From the NCBI GenBank assembly GCA_003991915.1, contig RQTK01000103.1, forward strand, positions 483,411-547,410: 64,000 bases of DNA. Direction: 5' to 3'. The first letter of the stretch is position 1. The number at the start of each line of letters is the position of its first letter. Of the stretch, positions 1-15,800 are shown one piece after another. A program made the position numbers and the translations under genes. Source of the DNA: Elysia chlorotica. Taxonomy: Eukaryota > Mollusca > Gastropoda > Plakobranchidae. The notes beneath the pieces are model-generated. The model was not told where the DNA came from. It did no database searches and worked only from the letters and a program-made list of their open reading frames with translations.

Positions 1-9
1 TTATTATTA

Positions 10-44
<35 letters not shown>

Positions 45-45
45 A

Positions 46-2913
46 CATGTATTATTATTATTGTGTTGTGGAAAAGAAAAGAATGTACAATAAATCTGGG
101 ATATTGTATTATTGAAAAAAATAGCACCATTTGAACATGATTGTTTTTTGTTTTTTGTTGTTGTTGTTGTTTTTTAGTATAATTATTAAATCTAAGGTAT
201 TGTATTTTTTTTTTTTAAATGAAGCACCATATACGCATGGTGACTGTTTTGCTGTTATTTTTTCTGTGTTATTGTTTTGTTTGGGTTTTATTTTACGTGT
301 GAATAGTACTATATATTCATTAGTAAGGTAGATAGTAGGATTCTTTAAAGAAAAAAATCCCATTCGGATCATTCATAGCTTATCGTAGATCTACAAATTA
401 TTTCTTTTGAATGGTTTAAAACTTCCCTATTGCTTGTAGGCAATTTTTTCTAAATAAAAAACGAATTGATCATGGGAATTGTAAGTTAGAAGTCTTACAT
501 TTTGTTGGGGTTGGTGATAACGCACGGTTGTTTAGAGGCAACATGGGGCACCTTGTGAGGAAAGCCTCCTAACGTTGGCTGAGCATGAAGAAAAATGATG
601 AACTGGAGCTGTTTAAGAGTTCTAACCCCATACGGGCGTAGTCTTATGTAGTGAAGTTAATAGTGAGATATACCCAAAGAGATTCCCCTATAAATAACCT
701 TAACAAAAAGTATAGAGTAGGAAAGCTTTTGAGTAGAATTCCAAAGGGGTTTTAAGCCACACCCAAGTTATATTTTTGACGTTTGTCTCTTATCTTTTAA
801 TATTAATTTGTTTAAAACATTTGTTCAACTGGCCTAAATTCCGATGTTTGGAGCAACTTTATGAGAAACATGACGCATTGGTAATGAAAGATAAGACATT
901 GCAAGTGCCGTCTGTTCATTTTTTTTTTTAAAGTAAGCTTATATTGCAAAAGTGGTTTGGTAAATCTGAATCGTTACTCACTTACTGCCATTATTTTTGT
1001 ATGAGATACCCAACACAATTTAGGAATGCAGTTCTTGTGTCTGCATGGAAAATTGATATTATATGGATCTGCAGAGAGATAAACACTACATGTATTAAAA
1101 TAATGGCTGTAATGAAATTTTCAATGCAAACCATGTAAGCTTACTCATTTATGAACATAATTATTTCAATCGCTAAATAGGATAGATATGCTCCCGAAAT
1201 CTTCCTCAACTTGCCTCAACTGTTAGTATAGTTTTATGGCTTCGTCATCGACAGAAATTGTACACAGAGGTAGCCTAAATAATTAGCTGTTACATTGTGA
1301 TTTAATCACAGCTAGAACAAGGGGAACATTAACTAGATATATTTGATAGATGTTGTAGAAAGCGGTTGTTCAGAAAAACGTATCTCTTATTCTAAAACGT
1401 CATTTATGTATTTCATTGCATAATGCGTATATGCACAATAGTTAGTTGAGAAGCCTACAATTTATAAGGATTTTTTGCTTAAACTGCGTCTGTGTGTTTC
1501 TATGTCTATGCTTAAACCTCTGGCATTATATATCCTCTTTACATTGCTGTTTGTTAGTTGACAGATTTATAGTTATGCACAATAAAGCCATGTTCGTTTT
1601 TGAAACTTTTCCTCTTTTGAAATGTGTGGATTATCTAAATGTAGGGTTCGTTTTGTGATGTTTTCTATTTGCAAAATTTTAAACTCTTCTTTTTAAAAAA
1701 TAAAGTCTCATGACTTAATTTATACACAATGTTTCCTTCAAAAATGTTTATTTGTGTGTGACAATAAAATGAATTGTTCATACCTAGATTTATTAACCCC
1801 AAAATAATAGGATCATTACGAGATTATTAATATTAAAATATAAATCTAATATGGTCTTATAGTTATGTGTGTGTGTATATATATATACATGTACATGTAA
1901 TGTTCATTTTTTCCTTTGATCGGAAGGGAGCGGGTTTTTGGTTGTTGTTGTTTTTTCCTTTCATTCGTTTAATTGTCATCTTTTGTCCTCTACATTTGTT
2001 CCACATACTGTTCCACTTTTTATTTTATGGACGGGCAATATCACGATGAAGCTTCACTTTGTTTGTTCCGGCACGATTTTCATGACTAACGGTTATCGGA
2101 GCACCAGTGATTCAAACTTTGAGCAAGTGAGGCCCATAAAAAACTGTGTCTTTTCCGTTTTACATTGCTTTAAGCACAACGATTGATTATGGTTGTAAAA
2201 AGTTCCATTTGTATCTCCAGAATTAGATTCGATGAACGTTGACGTCGCCAATGTTTTAATGGCCTGAGAGTTGTTTGTTTTATCCTTATCCCAGATACAA
2301 TTTGATATTACCACTAAACAATATCTTTAAATTCGCGATCTAGATCTAAGGGGTCCTTAAAATGTTAAAGGACTTGTTTATCAATTAATTGCATGCAGTA
2401 TTACCAAAATTTCTCATATCACACAAACTCACAATGCATATCGGTTGCACTTATTGTCACTCTTTTCGTCCGAATTTAAGGCTTTTTTGTAGGCCTAACA
2501 TCTTATAACTTATTTTACATACCGATAATTATATCATTAAGACTACAACTCTAGAATGATGGCCTACGATATAATTCAGAAACATTGACATGCCTCTTTG
2601 TTTTAAATGGTTTTATTATAAGCTTTCCCGTAAAATAGGTAAAGAATATAACATAACATAACCATTAACCAAAAAACATAGACGGGCTAATACCCTTGCC
2701 GCGCACAACATTTTTCATGACAACAGTTTGAGTTTGAGTTTGAGGGTCTCATCTTTACTAGCAGGAGCTTCCTGACTGTTTCATGGGCGACGCGTTGGTT
2801 AGCCTATCTTGTCTGTAAATGATATATCAATGAACATAACTCAAGAAATAAGAGTCCACCAAGAGTAGTGTAACTCAGCTTGGAGACATGAGCTCTGCTA
2901 ATTGTTTGTTTGT
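46..2913. other. No gene recognised
   Basis: AT-rich sequence with small open frames of random composition. Nothing resembling an exon, RNA gene or known repeat was identified apart from TACATGTA-type palindromes near 1887. Confidence 0.5.
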
Positions 2914-3042
2914 TGTTGCTAAGCGTCCAACGTCAACACGATACAAGCTATATTGTGGACGGGCTCCAAGACTAATATCTGATAAGTTTACGTGATGCTT
3001 CAAAGAGACAGTTAGGGGATACCATGACTCTGATTCAACTCT
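2914..3042 (-). mobile_element. SINE fragment (3' half)
   Basis: Tail and body blocks only: AAGCGTCCAACGTCAACAC, TATTGTGGACGGGC and GGGGATACCATGACTC. The tRNA-like head is missing. Confidence 0.65.
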
Positions 3043-3821
3043 AGTTTAACGATGGTTAGTTCATCAAAACACTTTGACATTTCAGTTGTTAAACAAAGCG
3101 CGGCCTCCAAGGAGTACCCTTTGGTGAATTGAAAAATCATATTCCTTATAAATAATGAATACACGTGTATTAAGTATATGTGTAATTGTAGTTTTGTAAA
3201 TTTTCTGTTATTCTCTAAATGGTATGACCATGTTGTTTAATATCGCCAGTATACATTAATGGAACTGACTAACAAATTATTATTCCTGTGAATAACTAAA
3301 ACATTATACGCTGTATCAAAACAATGAACGCTGAAAAAGAAATTGATCAATTAGTGAGATTGTGCCTTAAAATTTTACGGCAATCCTAAAACCAAAAAAA
3401 GTATCTTGTTCATGAAATATGAAATAGTGGAAAGGCAGTTACGATCAATATTGAAGCCACTCTATCATATTGACTGTTCCAACGTTATCCAGGAATGCAA
3501 TTCCCCATGCTCTGTTTTAATATTAAAATAATGCTATAAAGTGGCATTAACGTAGAACAAGGATTTTATGGGTATGAAATCAACATAGAATGTTGGTTTC
3601 TGGTACACAAAAACTATGCGAACCGACTATATGACAATCAGTACTTGGTGTTAAGCTGGGAAATATATAACAGGGTACAGAAATAGCCCGGCGATCTTTA
3701 TTTTCAGATCATAAAAAGAGGTTTGAACAAGTGAAATCAAGGGAGGGGGAAATTGGTTATATTAGGGGTATGGGTTTAAAAATCAGAGGAAACAATGCAT
3801 GGCACTTTGGGAGGTTGGGAG

Positions 3822-3976
3822 TGATTGAGGTAGGGTTAGGTCGTCGACCTCCGATGGAGGAGGTCCGCGTTTAAAGCCCCGTTCTAGTCGCTGCGTTTTT
3901 TCCTACTGGTTGGGTTAGTGTCAGTATAATGTGACTGGCCAGGTCCTGGGTATCCCTCTTTGTGACCTTGTTGCCG
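3822..3976 (+). mobile_element. SINE fragment (5' half)
   Basis: A tRNA-like head remnant (GGTAGGGTTAGGTCGTCGAC) is followed by CTACTGGTTGGGTTAGTGTC and TATAATGTGACTGG. The body hairpin and tail are lost. Confidence 0.6.
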
Positions 3977-4127
3977 CATTCGATCATTCTTGGAAATTAC
4001 TTTAAAAAGACAACATCAGGAAGACAGAGTAGTAAAAGAACAAACAGAATGTAACAATCATACAATACAATAGTTCTTATTTCTACATAGTTAAGGAGAG
4101 CGGCACGCTGACATGGGTGTTCGTCAA

Positions 4128-5877
<1,750 letters not shown>

Positions 5878-6098
5878 TCGTAACGTTCAACGTCACTAGA
5901 AAGGCTATAACAATGACGGATGCCAAGACTAACAAATTAATGACAATTTTACATCTTGCCAAGATTCCTGTCTTAGCTGTTCACATTATTCTGACATCTA
6001 TCCAACCAGTAGGGGTCGTTTTGGAGAAATAAATTTAGTCTGGCCGTGGGTTTTGAACCCAGAATTTCCGGATTGGGAGCTCTTCCACTTCCACCATT
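5878..6098 (-). mobile_element. Old tRNA-derived SINE
   Basis: Strongly diverged minus-strand copy. AACGTTCAACGTCA, TCCAACCAGTAGGG and a box B remnant GGTTTTGAACCC mark its course. Confidence 0.6.
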
Positions 6099-6658
6099 TC
6101 TCAATAAAAATTAATTTTCAACAGGGCTTAATTTTATTTTGATTGTTAAAATTGCCGCTTTCAGTTCAAGCTGAGTATTAACAATTGTTTTTAAAGTTTT
6201 TGACAAGGGAACCCAGCTCTTGGTTTTGAATGGGATTGAGGTACCCCTGTTTATGTTGATCCGAAATTAATAGATAAAAAACCTCGTGGCATTACAACGA
6301 ATCAAACATTAAAATTTGAGGGGGGAATGTTTAAAATGAAGAGAGAAATCGGGATGTTTGGTTTTGAACGAAACTTTAACTTTCCAGTAGGAACACGGTT
6401 AACCAAACACGGTGAGACAATAAAAGCTTTTTTCAAGTCACTCGAGACCCAAGAACTAAAAAAAATAGTGCAAAGAGTGAGTCCATAATTGAGGGCGATT
6501 GATGGTGAGTGATTAAAAACATATTGATTGCAAAAAGGCTTGCAATCTCCGTTTTAAAATCAAGGCAAACATTGGAAAATGGAAGGCTGTGTTTGAAAGT
6601 GAATAACTAAGTTGAGTGTTTGTCGGAATCGTGATGTGGACTGTAATTGAGTTAGTTT

Positions 6659-6903
6659 CCTGACGCCCCACATCAACAAAAAGGCTATATTGTGGACAGG
6701 TCTCAAGACTAACGTCTGACAATTGTATGTGGTGTCACACAGAGACAGTGCGGGGATACCAGGACTCGTGTCTCAGTCGTTCACGTTAAATATACTGAAA
6801 CCGATCTAACTAGTAAGGGACGAAATCGGACAAAGTTTATGATCGTGGAATTCGAACCGAGGACCTCCCGATTGAGAGACCAACGCTCTACCAGCTCGCC
6901 TAT
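6659..6903 (-). mobile_element. tRNA-derived SINE (head type B), diverged
   Basis: Minus-strand copy with body blocks GGCTATATTGTGGACAGG and GTCTGACAATTG and the type B head at 6855-6903 (AATTCGAACC, GCTCTACCAGCTCGCC). Confidence 0.78.
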
Positions 6904-8690
6904 CGATGTGGAGTCTGAGTGAACTCTGCTGCCTTTTTTCTTATAAAAACTTACCTGAAGGAAGACTGAAAAATACAAAGTTGTAAAAGATTTTTTTCTT
7001 AATGAATACCACCATGCTAACTTATAAGTATATTTTTGTAAGTAATTTGAAATCAGCATAAACGATATATGATAATAATGGTATATATGACAGATTTCGG
7101 TTGGATTACGTGTCTGCATTCATAAGCACAAAAAATAGTACCAGCCAGCAAGGCAGATCTAAAGCCAACAATGTTTGGAAAGATTTTAGTTTGCGAATTG
7201 AAATTGCAAAGTAAGATAAATTGAGGATGGGTTTTCCTTGAAGTTTCGTGCAATGGGTTTCAGTGTTGTTTGAGCTTCGTTGTGTACCCCAATGAAGGCC
7301 CTTATATTTATAGGAGAACATTAATAGAGTTATTGGCTTCAGTGTAGAAAAACACATACAGAATTAATCTAAAATCAAAATGATGTGGAGTTTATGTTGT
7401 TTTGTTTTGTTTTATTATGTTAATACGGAATTTTAGCTTATTTTACGTTAGTCTCTAAAATATAAAATGTTACATAATAACCATATCATATTAATAACAT
7501 AGTCATTTTAAGCCACATTCGTCCTTTCCTCCGAAAAAGAAGTGTTTTATACTTACAAGTTAAAGGTCTATTACATTGCCTTGCCAATAAAGCAAAAGTT
7601 TTATTAAGGTCTATTACATTGCCTTTCCAATAAAGCAAAAGTTTTCAGAGCAGATCTCTGGGTTTTGTGTTTCATTGATTTTGCCCCCTGTTTATTGCAA
7701 AAAATCTCGTGTTGCAGTTTGTCCATGGCAACGTTGATGAGGTCATAAATGTTAATTTCAGTTTTAGCTGCGATTCCACTAAAAAGGAAGACCACTTTCC
7801 TTTTATTAGGCGTATCGAATATGCCAATTTGCCCCCAAGTTTTAGTGTTAGGGCGTTTTTTAATTATTAATTGAGTGGAAAAATGTACAGATCAACGCAG
7901 GTAGAGTAGTTTGTCAGTTATGTTTTCATGGTTTATGTCTATTGGTATTTTAACAGGATCAAGAGAAAGATTTTTTTATGGAAATTAATGTCCACAATTC
8001 CCATTGTGTCGCCAAATGCCTCAGTTGGAATGATTTGTTTAAGTTTGGATTGACGGAGACAACTTCAAATGGGGTATTGTTAACGCAGAATAATAGATTA
8101 TTTTAAGAAATGTATTTATCCAATCAATTAAATAATAGCCATTTTAATTGTAGTGAAAACTTTTAATTATTGAGGATAGTGTGGAGTTTTGACGTTAATA
8201 TTTTTAAAAAATTGTGAACAGACGAAAACAACCCTGGTTTCCTGCACATATGATATTCTCATAGGAAGCTTCTTCATCCATTGACATAATTCATTTGTAT
8301 TTATATTCAAAATCTTTGTGTCAGGTGTGGTTTCCAGGGCTATACATTTAGAGGCAGTGTTAGCATGTGTAATGTAAAAAAAAACTTCTTCGCAAGTGCA
8401 AAAAATGTGGGCTTTTAGTTGTTGTTTTTAAAGTAAAATATTATAGTTATGTTATATAATTATGTTTTTGTAGGGGGGGTTTTGTTTGGCAACCTAATAG
8501 GATCCATTAATTTAATATAAGAATTTAGTAGGGAGCTATTTGTGACGTTATCCTAATTTGTTGTTCGATGCCTAAGATCTTCGGATTATAAAATAATATT
8601 AATATCTTTCAACCATGCCACTAAATGCAGTCCCAACGTCTTTAATACTAAACAAGGTCGGGTCTGGTTGGTGGTCAATACGTTTTGTTC
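6904..8690. other. No gene recognised
   Basis: Apart from the 44-bp duplication at 7565-7652 nothing specific is seen. Open frames near 6781-7357 overlap one another, and the first runs into the SINE at 6659-6903. Confidence 0.45.
7565..7652. repeat. 44-bp tandem duplication
   Basis: Two direct copies of AGGTCTATTACATTGCCTT and the following CCAATAAAGCAAAAGTTTT stand in tandem, differing by one base. No gene is seen around it. Confidence 0.85.
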
Positions 8691-8788
8691 AGTCTGCTTG
8701 GTTGGTAGAGTCCATAGGCAGCAACTAGGCTAAATTGCGGATGGGTTCTATTGTTAATGTTTGATAATTTTACATGCTGCCACTTGTA

Positions 8789-9033
8789 GTTGGGTTGGTT
8801 TAACGTCCAACAGCAGCACTATATAGGCTAAATAATGGACGGGTCCCAAGCCGGACGTCTGACAATTTTATGTGCTGCCACACACGAGACAGGGTGGGGA
8901 TACGATGACTCCTATCTCAGCCGGTCACATTATACTGACACCGACCCAACCAGTAGGGAACGCAACAGCCAGGATTCGAACTCGGGACCTTTTGCGTCGG
9001 AAGCCGATGTTCTACCCCTGGACCATCGCGCCC
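8789..9033 (-). mobile_element. tRNA-derived SINE, full length, with flanking fragments
   Basis: Minus-strand full-length copy of head type A, ending in the tRNA-like block GCGTCGGAAGCCGATGTTCT. Partial copies of the same body lie on both sides in the same orientation (8697-8785 and 9036-9102), so this is a small SINE cluster. Short open frames here are SINE-derived and not genes. Confidence 0.85.
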
Positions 9034-9640
9034 CCCACATGCTGCCACATAGAGATAGATCTGAAAATCAGGAAACCTGTCTCAGGCGGTCACATTTTAC
9101 TGTAATAGAAGCACAACTCGCCTCTGGTCGGCGCGTTTCAGAAACAAAATGTACAATACTTTTTCTCTCCACCTCAATGCTCTCTTCATCATAGCTCTGA
9201 GGATAAAAAATGGTATATTTTAAACAATTCAACAGGAAATCCCACCAAAGCGTAAAGGCTCTCAGGATATCATATGGAAGCCATCAAATTTGTTTGTGCT
9301 CATCTTTGAAGCGCGCGATAAATATTGCTCTGTTTGCATCAGTCTGGATTTGACATGGAATGAATTATATGAAACAGACAAGCCATTTTGTTAGCAAATT
9401 CTGGCAGAACTAAACGGTGACAGAAATGTGGGATTTCGTTTTTTTTAACTCCTTTTTCTTTTTTCTTTTCATTAAATCGGTATTATTCTAAAATATTCTC
9501 TATTTTAAAAAAAAACAGCTCCGATAGAGAAAAAATGACCATGCCAGTCTCGATAGTTATTAATGTATGCCTATTCTCCTTAAGCTTCATGGATGCATAA
9601 CCAAGAGAAGAATTCAGTAGTAAATACTGCTCACTAGGAG

Positions 9641-9870
9641 AGGCGAGCTGGCTCAGATGGTAGAGCGTTGGTCTTCCGATCGAGGGGTCGGGGTTCGAAA
9701 CTCACAATATGTCAAAAATCAATATATCCGATTCATCCCCTACTGGCTAGATCGGTGTCAGTATGATGTGACCGGTTGGGACAGGAGTTTAGGACTCCTC
9801 TCTCTGTATCATGTATGTCAGCACTTAAAGTTACTTTGACGTCAGCCTAGAGGACCGTGTACCTAAATAA
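9641..9870 (+). mobile_element. tRNA-derived SINE (head type B)
   Basis: This copy has a different tRNA-like head from the majority: GAGCTGGCTCAGATGGTAGA, then GTCTTCCGATCGAG and box B GGGTTCGAAACTC. It joins the same body (CTACTGGCTAGATCGGTGTC, TGTGACCGG, GACAGGAGT). The 3' third is diverged. Confidence 0.78.
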
Positions 9871-10199
9871 CGTTGACGGTGGACTAGCGTCAAACAAAAC
9901 AAACAATCAATGCCGTTAAAGTGGAATTTTTACTTCCGGTAAAATAATTGTCCTAAAAAATTGTCATTTTGATACAATGTTTTATGGGTTTGTTGGTTGT
10001 TGTTTTTTTTCGTTTTGTTTCTATCCTCGCTATTGGTGTGCATTTTTGCTGTTTTTGTTTACTAGGGTTGTTGTTTATTATCCATAGAACTTTTTCCGGT
10101 TTTACCAAGTAGAAAATCTAGAAGTCATACCAGGGAATGCAGATATTTCTATCATTTTCATTGGGTTTGATACGGCTTATTCTTCGGATAACAATGGTA

Positions 10200-10248
10200 C
10201 TTTCTCTCTCTGTCTCTCTGCCCCCCCCCCCTCTCTCTCTATCTCTCT

Positions 10249-10303
<55 letters not shown>

Positions 10304-10663
10304 CCTCGCTCTAGTTCCCACTATTTGTTTGGATCCATTATGCCAATTCGCTTGATAATGCAATCACAGGAGTGGCTTCATTTGTATACACAACGTGACA
10401 GCGGACTCGCTTGGCAATGTTTTCCTGATCAGACAGTTAAAACAGTTACTGATGGGTTCAATTAAAAATAAAGTGTTAAACCGTGCAAGGCACAATAACG
10501 GTAATGAAACCAGGAAAGAATGCGGTTCAAAATAATGGTACTGCTATAAAGCGTTTCCTGTTGACAAACTATGGGGTTTCCACATTATCTTTCTTGCCCA
10601 AAGGGTCATTCTATAACCCCCCCCNNNNNNNNNNNNNNNNNNNNNNNNNNNNNNNNNNNNNNN

Positions 10664-10718
<55 letters not shown>

Positions 10719-11002
10719 TCTCTCTATCTATCTACCTTTCTCTCTGACTCGCTATCATTATTATCTCTATCTTTCTGCCTCCCTCTGTCTCCCCTCTCTC
10801 CCCCTCTCTTTCGGTCCCTATCTCTATATCCTCTTCTCCCTCTCTCGCACTCTCTCTTCCTTCCTCCCCAACCCTCTCTCTCTCTCTCTCTGTTTTCTAC
10901 TATTGCTCTCCCGATTTCTCCCTTTCTCACTTTTCTCTATCTTTCCTCCACATCTCTCTATCACTCTGTCTTCATTTATCCCTCTCCCTCCCGTTCCCTT
11001 CT

Positions 11003-11060
<58 letters not shown>
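10200..11060. repeat. CT-rich microsatellite region with a gap
   Basis: (CT)n tracts at 10201-10300, 10664-10715 and 11008-11060 are joined by CT-rich low-complexity DNA. A 39-base N gap (10625-10663) marks an unresolved length after a C run. Confidence 0.95.
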
Positions 11061-12254
11061 CATCCCTCTGGCACTTTGCTTGTGAGTCCTGAACAGACCG
11101 AAGTGAGTCGCCTCCATATCATAAAGGCCCCGATTGGCTAACGTCAAACCAGGTATATAATTTAGTTCAGAAAATACATGCGGCTTATCCCATGGTCAGG
11201 TAAAACTGATTTAATGTTTCTATACTCATTTTTTGGAGGAAGCATCGTATACTGCACGCTTTAGATCCAATGTGGAAATAATATACATCTTTATTTTATT
11301 TTATTTAATTAATGTGAAAAATATACTTTATGTTGGACTTGCGGATCTTGCTAAGTAGGCATAATAAATTTATTATTTTCTATAAAAGGTTACAATGATA
11401 ATAGATGTATCCACACTTTTAATAATAAAGATTATTTTAGAACAGTAATAAAATAGTGTATTTGATAAACATTAGAACAGATAAAATAGTCAATATACCC
11501 GCAATTACGCTTCAATATGAGTTTTCAATATAATTTATCATTTAAAAAATATTTAAAAACTATTCGACCCAACATCTTCTTCTAAGCACTTAAATTTTAA
11601 TGCCTTCGTCAAGTTGCTTAAACTGCCTTATTTAACTGTTTAATGATCAAGGCATACCCCTTATCATTTCAAAAATAGAATATCGAAAATGAATTGTGCG
11701 GCTTAGATCTTGGAAAATGTGTCTTTTAATTTTCAAATACAATTTATCTTTGTGAAACACTGTTTTCTAGTAGTATATTAGTGGAAGGGGTGTATTATTA
11801 GATCAGTTTTTGTTGTTCTATAAACTGAAAATTGCCTCATTTTGTATAACGTTAAGACAAAAGTTTGTACTAAGCCGTTGTTGTGGTAATTTTTCTCAGC
11901 AAAGATAAACTATCAAGGTACCCGCGACTGGCGGAAAATAATAATCTTCCAAATTCCATCTGAAACTCATGGGTTTTTATTCCAAGAAATGTCCCGTTCT
12001 GTACTTAGATCCATAACCTTTCTCATTAAGGAGAGATTAAAACTGCACGTTGATAAAGTAAACCAGTAACATAACAGCAAGAAAAATATCTGCAATAGGT
12101 CAGATCTGTTTATTAAATGAAATTTATTGCACAACAAACATGCGTAGACGAGATATGTGAAGAAGCTCAAGTGCTGTTTTAATGGATTGATGCAGTTTTG
12201 CATGCAGTTTTGTAGTAGGGATTAAGTTTTTACTGTAGATCACACACTAAATTG
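11061..12254. other. No gene recognised
   Basis: AT-rich unique-looking sequence between the CT-rich region and the 165-bp repeats. It could include distal promoter sequence of the channel gene, but no motif supports this. Confidence 0.4.
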
Positions 12255-12812
12255 ATGCCAAACCATGCTAAGGTTGCAACAGTGCACACACAAAATGACT
12301 TCAAAAACGGTTTTAAAAGACTGCTTGAATGTGATGAATGTTTTTCGTTCGTAAATAGTTTTGGGTGAAATGTTCTAGATTGTATCGCTATGTGTTTATG
12401 TTGTTTAAATGAAGTTTTTAGCGACGGGTCGCCTCAATCAACTGCAGCAGCGCAAAAAAATAACTTTGAAAACAGTTAGAAAAGACTGCTTGGTGTGCAC
12501 TTTTTTGTTTTAAACTATGTTTGCACTATGTTAACGTTTGTATTTTAATGGTGGTTTACGTTTGGTTAGATAAAGTATTTAGCGACGGATCTCCCCAATC
12601 AACAATTACTGCAACGGCGCGCAAAAAAATGACTTCGAAAACAGTCTGAAAAGACTACTTCATATCGATGTACACATTTTGGTTTGTAAAAAATGTTGCC
12701 AAGATGTTTGAGGTTGTATTTTAATGGTGTTTTTTTTTTAAATTATCTTTGCTTAGATAAGGTATAATTGACGGTTCTCCTCAATCAACTGCAACATACA
12801 GAGAGTAACCGC
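12255..12812 (+). repeat. Degenerate ~165-bp tandem repeats upstream of the channel gene
   Basis: Three complete but diverged units start near 12255, 12421 and 12581, and a partial one starts at 12768. Shared blocks are GCGACGG-TC-CC-CAATCAAC and a GCAAAAAAATGACTT-GAAAACAG-type core followed by AAAAGACT. Units are 160-187 bp. The array ends about 70 bp before the channel start codon, so it overlaps the expected promoter or 5' UTR region. Whether it has a regulatory role is unknown. Confidence 0.7.
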
Positions 12813-12879
12813 GCCGCTCTGGGAATAGCCAACGTAGATCTTTCTGCCCCAACATCACCCACTGAACCAATCTGGCAGG

Positions 12880-15800
12880 ATGACCATCAACACGCCCAAA
12901 GAGCCTGTGAAAATTGCCTGGGCCTCCACTGTGCCAGATAAGCTTTCCGTTTCAGAAAGGAATTTTAGCGCCGAGAAGGGTGCGCTTGACAGGAAGTTCA
13001 AAGAATTAGTGGAAGCCACCATAGTGAGCAAAAGGAATGGGCAAGACATTAAAGGGTTTGCGGAGTCTACGACTGCCCATGGGCTGAAGTACGCTTTCTC
13101 TGAGGAGAGTTCCAAATTGCGCAGGTGATTCTATGCAGTTTACTCATACATACAGCTCGGTGCGTCTCTCGCTGTATTCTTTAGCAGGTCTTGGTTTGAG
13201 TGAAATGGTGCTTTGTTCTTTATAAAGCCCTCTTTGTGCTTTATATGGGTTAATTAGTTGGTTGTTATTTTTTTCTCAATATTATTCATGTATTTTGCTG
13301 GTAGCATCACTGTAACTTTAAGCAGGTCTCTGTTTGTTTAAAATAGTGCCCGTGTTCTTTATTACTTTGCAAAAAATCTAGAACATGAAATTTATTTTGC
13401 AGTTTGTTAATTGGCATCTGAAAATCTACGAATTTATGTATGTATTACGGGGTGATTTTATCATCAGGAAAAAATAAGTAAGAATATCTTTGATCCATAG
13501 GGTCTTAAAACCGGCAGCTTTAACCGGTTTGAGGGTGTGTGATTTTGCCTTTTTGTTAATTTCATTCTGTTTCTTGGTTAGTTCATCGTTTGTTTATTAC
13601 TACATTTATGCGGGATGATTCTTACAAGTCTTTGTTTCCATTAATATTTCTTATAGACTATTTGCGATTGACAATAATATTGATCTATGAAGTAAAAAGC
13701 AGACAACGGATTTATCTAATCTCTCATTTGTTTTTGCTTCGTTGTTGTTTTTTTTAAATAATTGTTTTTGTGTGTGTGTTTGCTGGAATTTAATTGTTTT
13801 CGTTTGTGTGTGTAGGGGGTGGCTGTTTGTTGTTTTGTTGTTGTTGGTTTTGTTTGCTTGTTGTTGTTTTTAAAAGAAAAAAAGGATCAAAATATATATG
13901 TTTCGTTTGAACACGATATTTTCAGAAAATTTTCGGAAGCTGTACCATGATCTTTTATTGTCTTTTTCTCATGAAAAAAATGTATCTTGTAAAATTCTTT
14001 TTTGTTTTATTTTTATTTGTTTGGTTTGCTCTTTGTTTTTATTCTTTGTTTGTTTTGGGGGATTTTTTTGCATGTTAGGACGTTTTGTTACTTTGGTGTG
14101 AATTATTATATCCTGTTTTTATCTGTGTCTTTCTACCATGGCACCAGGTTGGTATGGTTCCTGGCCTTCCTTGCAGCTTTAGTGTACCTGACTTACCAGA
14201 TGGTGAACTGCTCTATCGAGTACTACAAGTATGTTGGTAACATTACGTTAGAATTTACAATTAATTTGAATTATGATAGTTTTGGGAGAGAAGTATTAAA
14301 ATGGTGAAAAATGTAAGTTCGGAAGTCTGAAGAAAAAAAACACTTCGGCAAATAAAATATGATCAGTTTTATAATAATATTAACTCCAATAACATTATTA
14401 TTGCACGCTTTTTACTCTTTTTTTTAATTGGTTCATGAGAGGAAATTAGAGTAAAACAAAAAATAGATATAAACTCCCCTTTATTGTGATGTGATCAGTG
14501 TTAAGCATTCGAAAAATGCTGCGAAAAATCCAAAAATTATTATTGTCCATGTTTTTTCTGTTTTTATTTTAGATAATTTTATTTCTGTATCTCGAATTAA
14601 GAGTATAGTATTTAATTCCCTTTGAGGGATAAGTATGATCTTATCTCATCTTGTCTTACATTATCATGCTCATTACTTCTTTAACAAGGTACCCGATGAA
14701 GGCCCAGAACAAACTCACACGAATGAAATCTTTGCAGTTGCCGACAGTCACCATCTGTAACTTAAACCACGCAGACTCGAGCAAGATGGATGACCCGAAA
14801 CCAATTACAGATATTTATCGGTAAGTGCACGAACTGTGAATCTATCGTAACCCTATAAGAATGTAATGGAAAATAAGTGATTGAATCCTTTCGGTAAAGC
14901 ATGCTAAGCATTGAGACATGGAACTACACCGAGGATACCAGATAACCTCGGACTACACTCAAAATATAATCCAAAAATTCACGATATCAGATAAGTAATT
15001 TAACATAACTTTACTTGTAAAACATAAAAATAATTAATTTATGACAGTATGTCGGTGTATACAAACATTTTATTCCAATAAATTCGTGCTTACAAAGAGA
15101 TATCATCTACGGAAATGAGGTATCATATTAAAGGGAGAAGGGAGGTAGGAACGGAAATGAGGTATCATATTAAAGGGGGAAAGGAAGTCGGAGAGAAATA
15201 ATTATTAGTTTAATCTCTCTGGTTGATCTCTTTAGTTTGTTTAATGAAGGATGATTCTTTCATTGTTATTAAAATTTGTGTGTGTGCAATGATTGTGTTA
15301 CGCTATCCTACCAGTCTTCTTGGCAGGAAAGGACGCTTCATATCTCACTTGGTAGTGCTCGTGTTGACAAGCTATAGGTCCTATCTTTGTATAGGATTCT
15401 TCTGGAAAGTTAGGAATCCATGACTTCTTAGCAGGATATTGTCAAAATAAAACAGTCTTTTTGGAGGTATATAGACTTGAATGGCCTCCTAAGTATTTAA
15501 ACTGATTCAGGAATAGCGTTTTTGTATGTGCCAGTGAGAGAAATTAAACAATCAATATGTTCCATTGATGATAGATCGTTACGAGTAGAAGACTCTTTAA
15601 ATTTAGAGGGCACCCTAGTACATGTATTGTAAAACGCGACGTTGGTAAATACAGTTGATAGTACATTATACCATTTTTTCAGGGATTCAAACCTACGATT
15701 TTTGTAGTGCCCTTTTCTGTCTGTGAGAACGTGCTCTTAACCAAGTTTCAGTCCCTGGCTAATAAAGTTCCTGAACAGGTTTAAATATTGTTAAATGAAA

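Noticed and set aside
9655-9712. tRNA-like sequences with box A and box B, also at 43850, 52550 and 63890
   Set aside because: Each is followed by the same SINE body and the heads do not close into full cloverleafs, so they are SINE heads and not tRNA genes.
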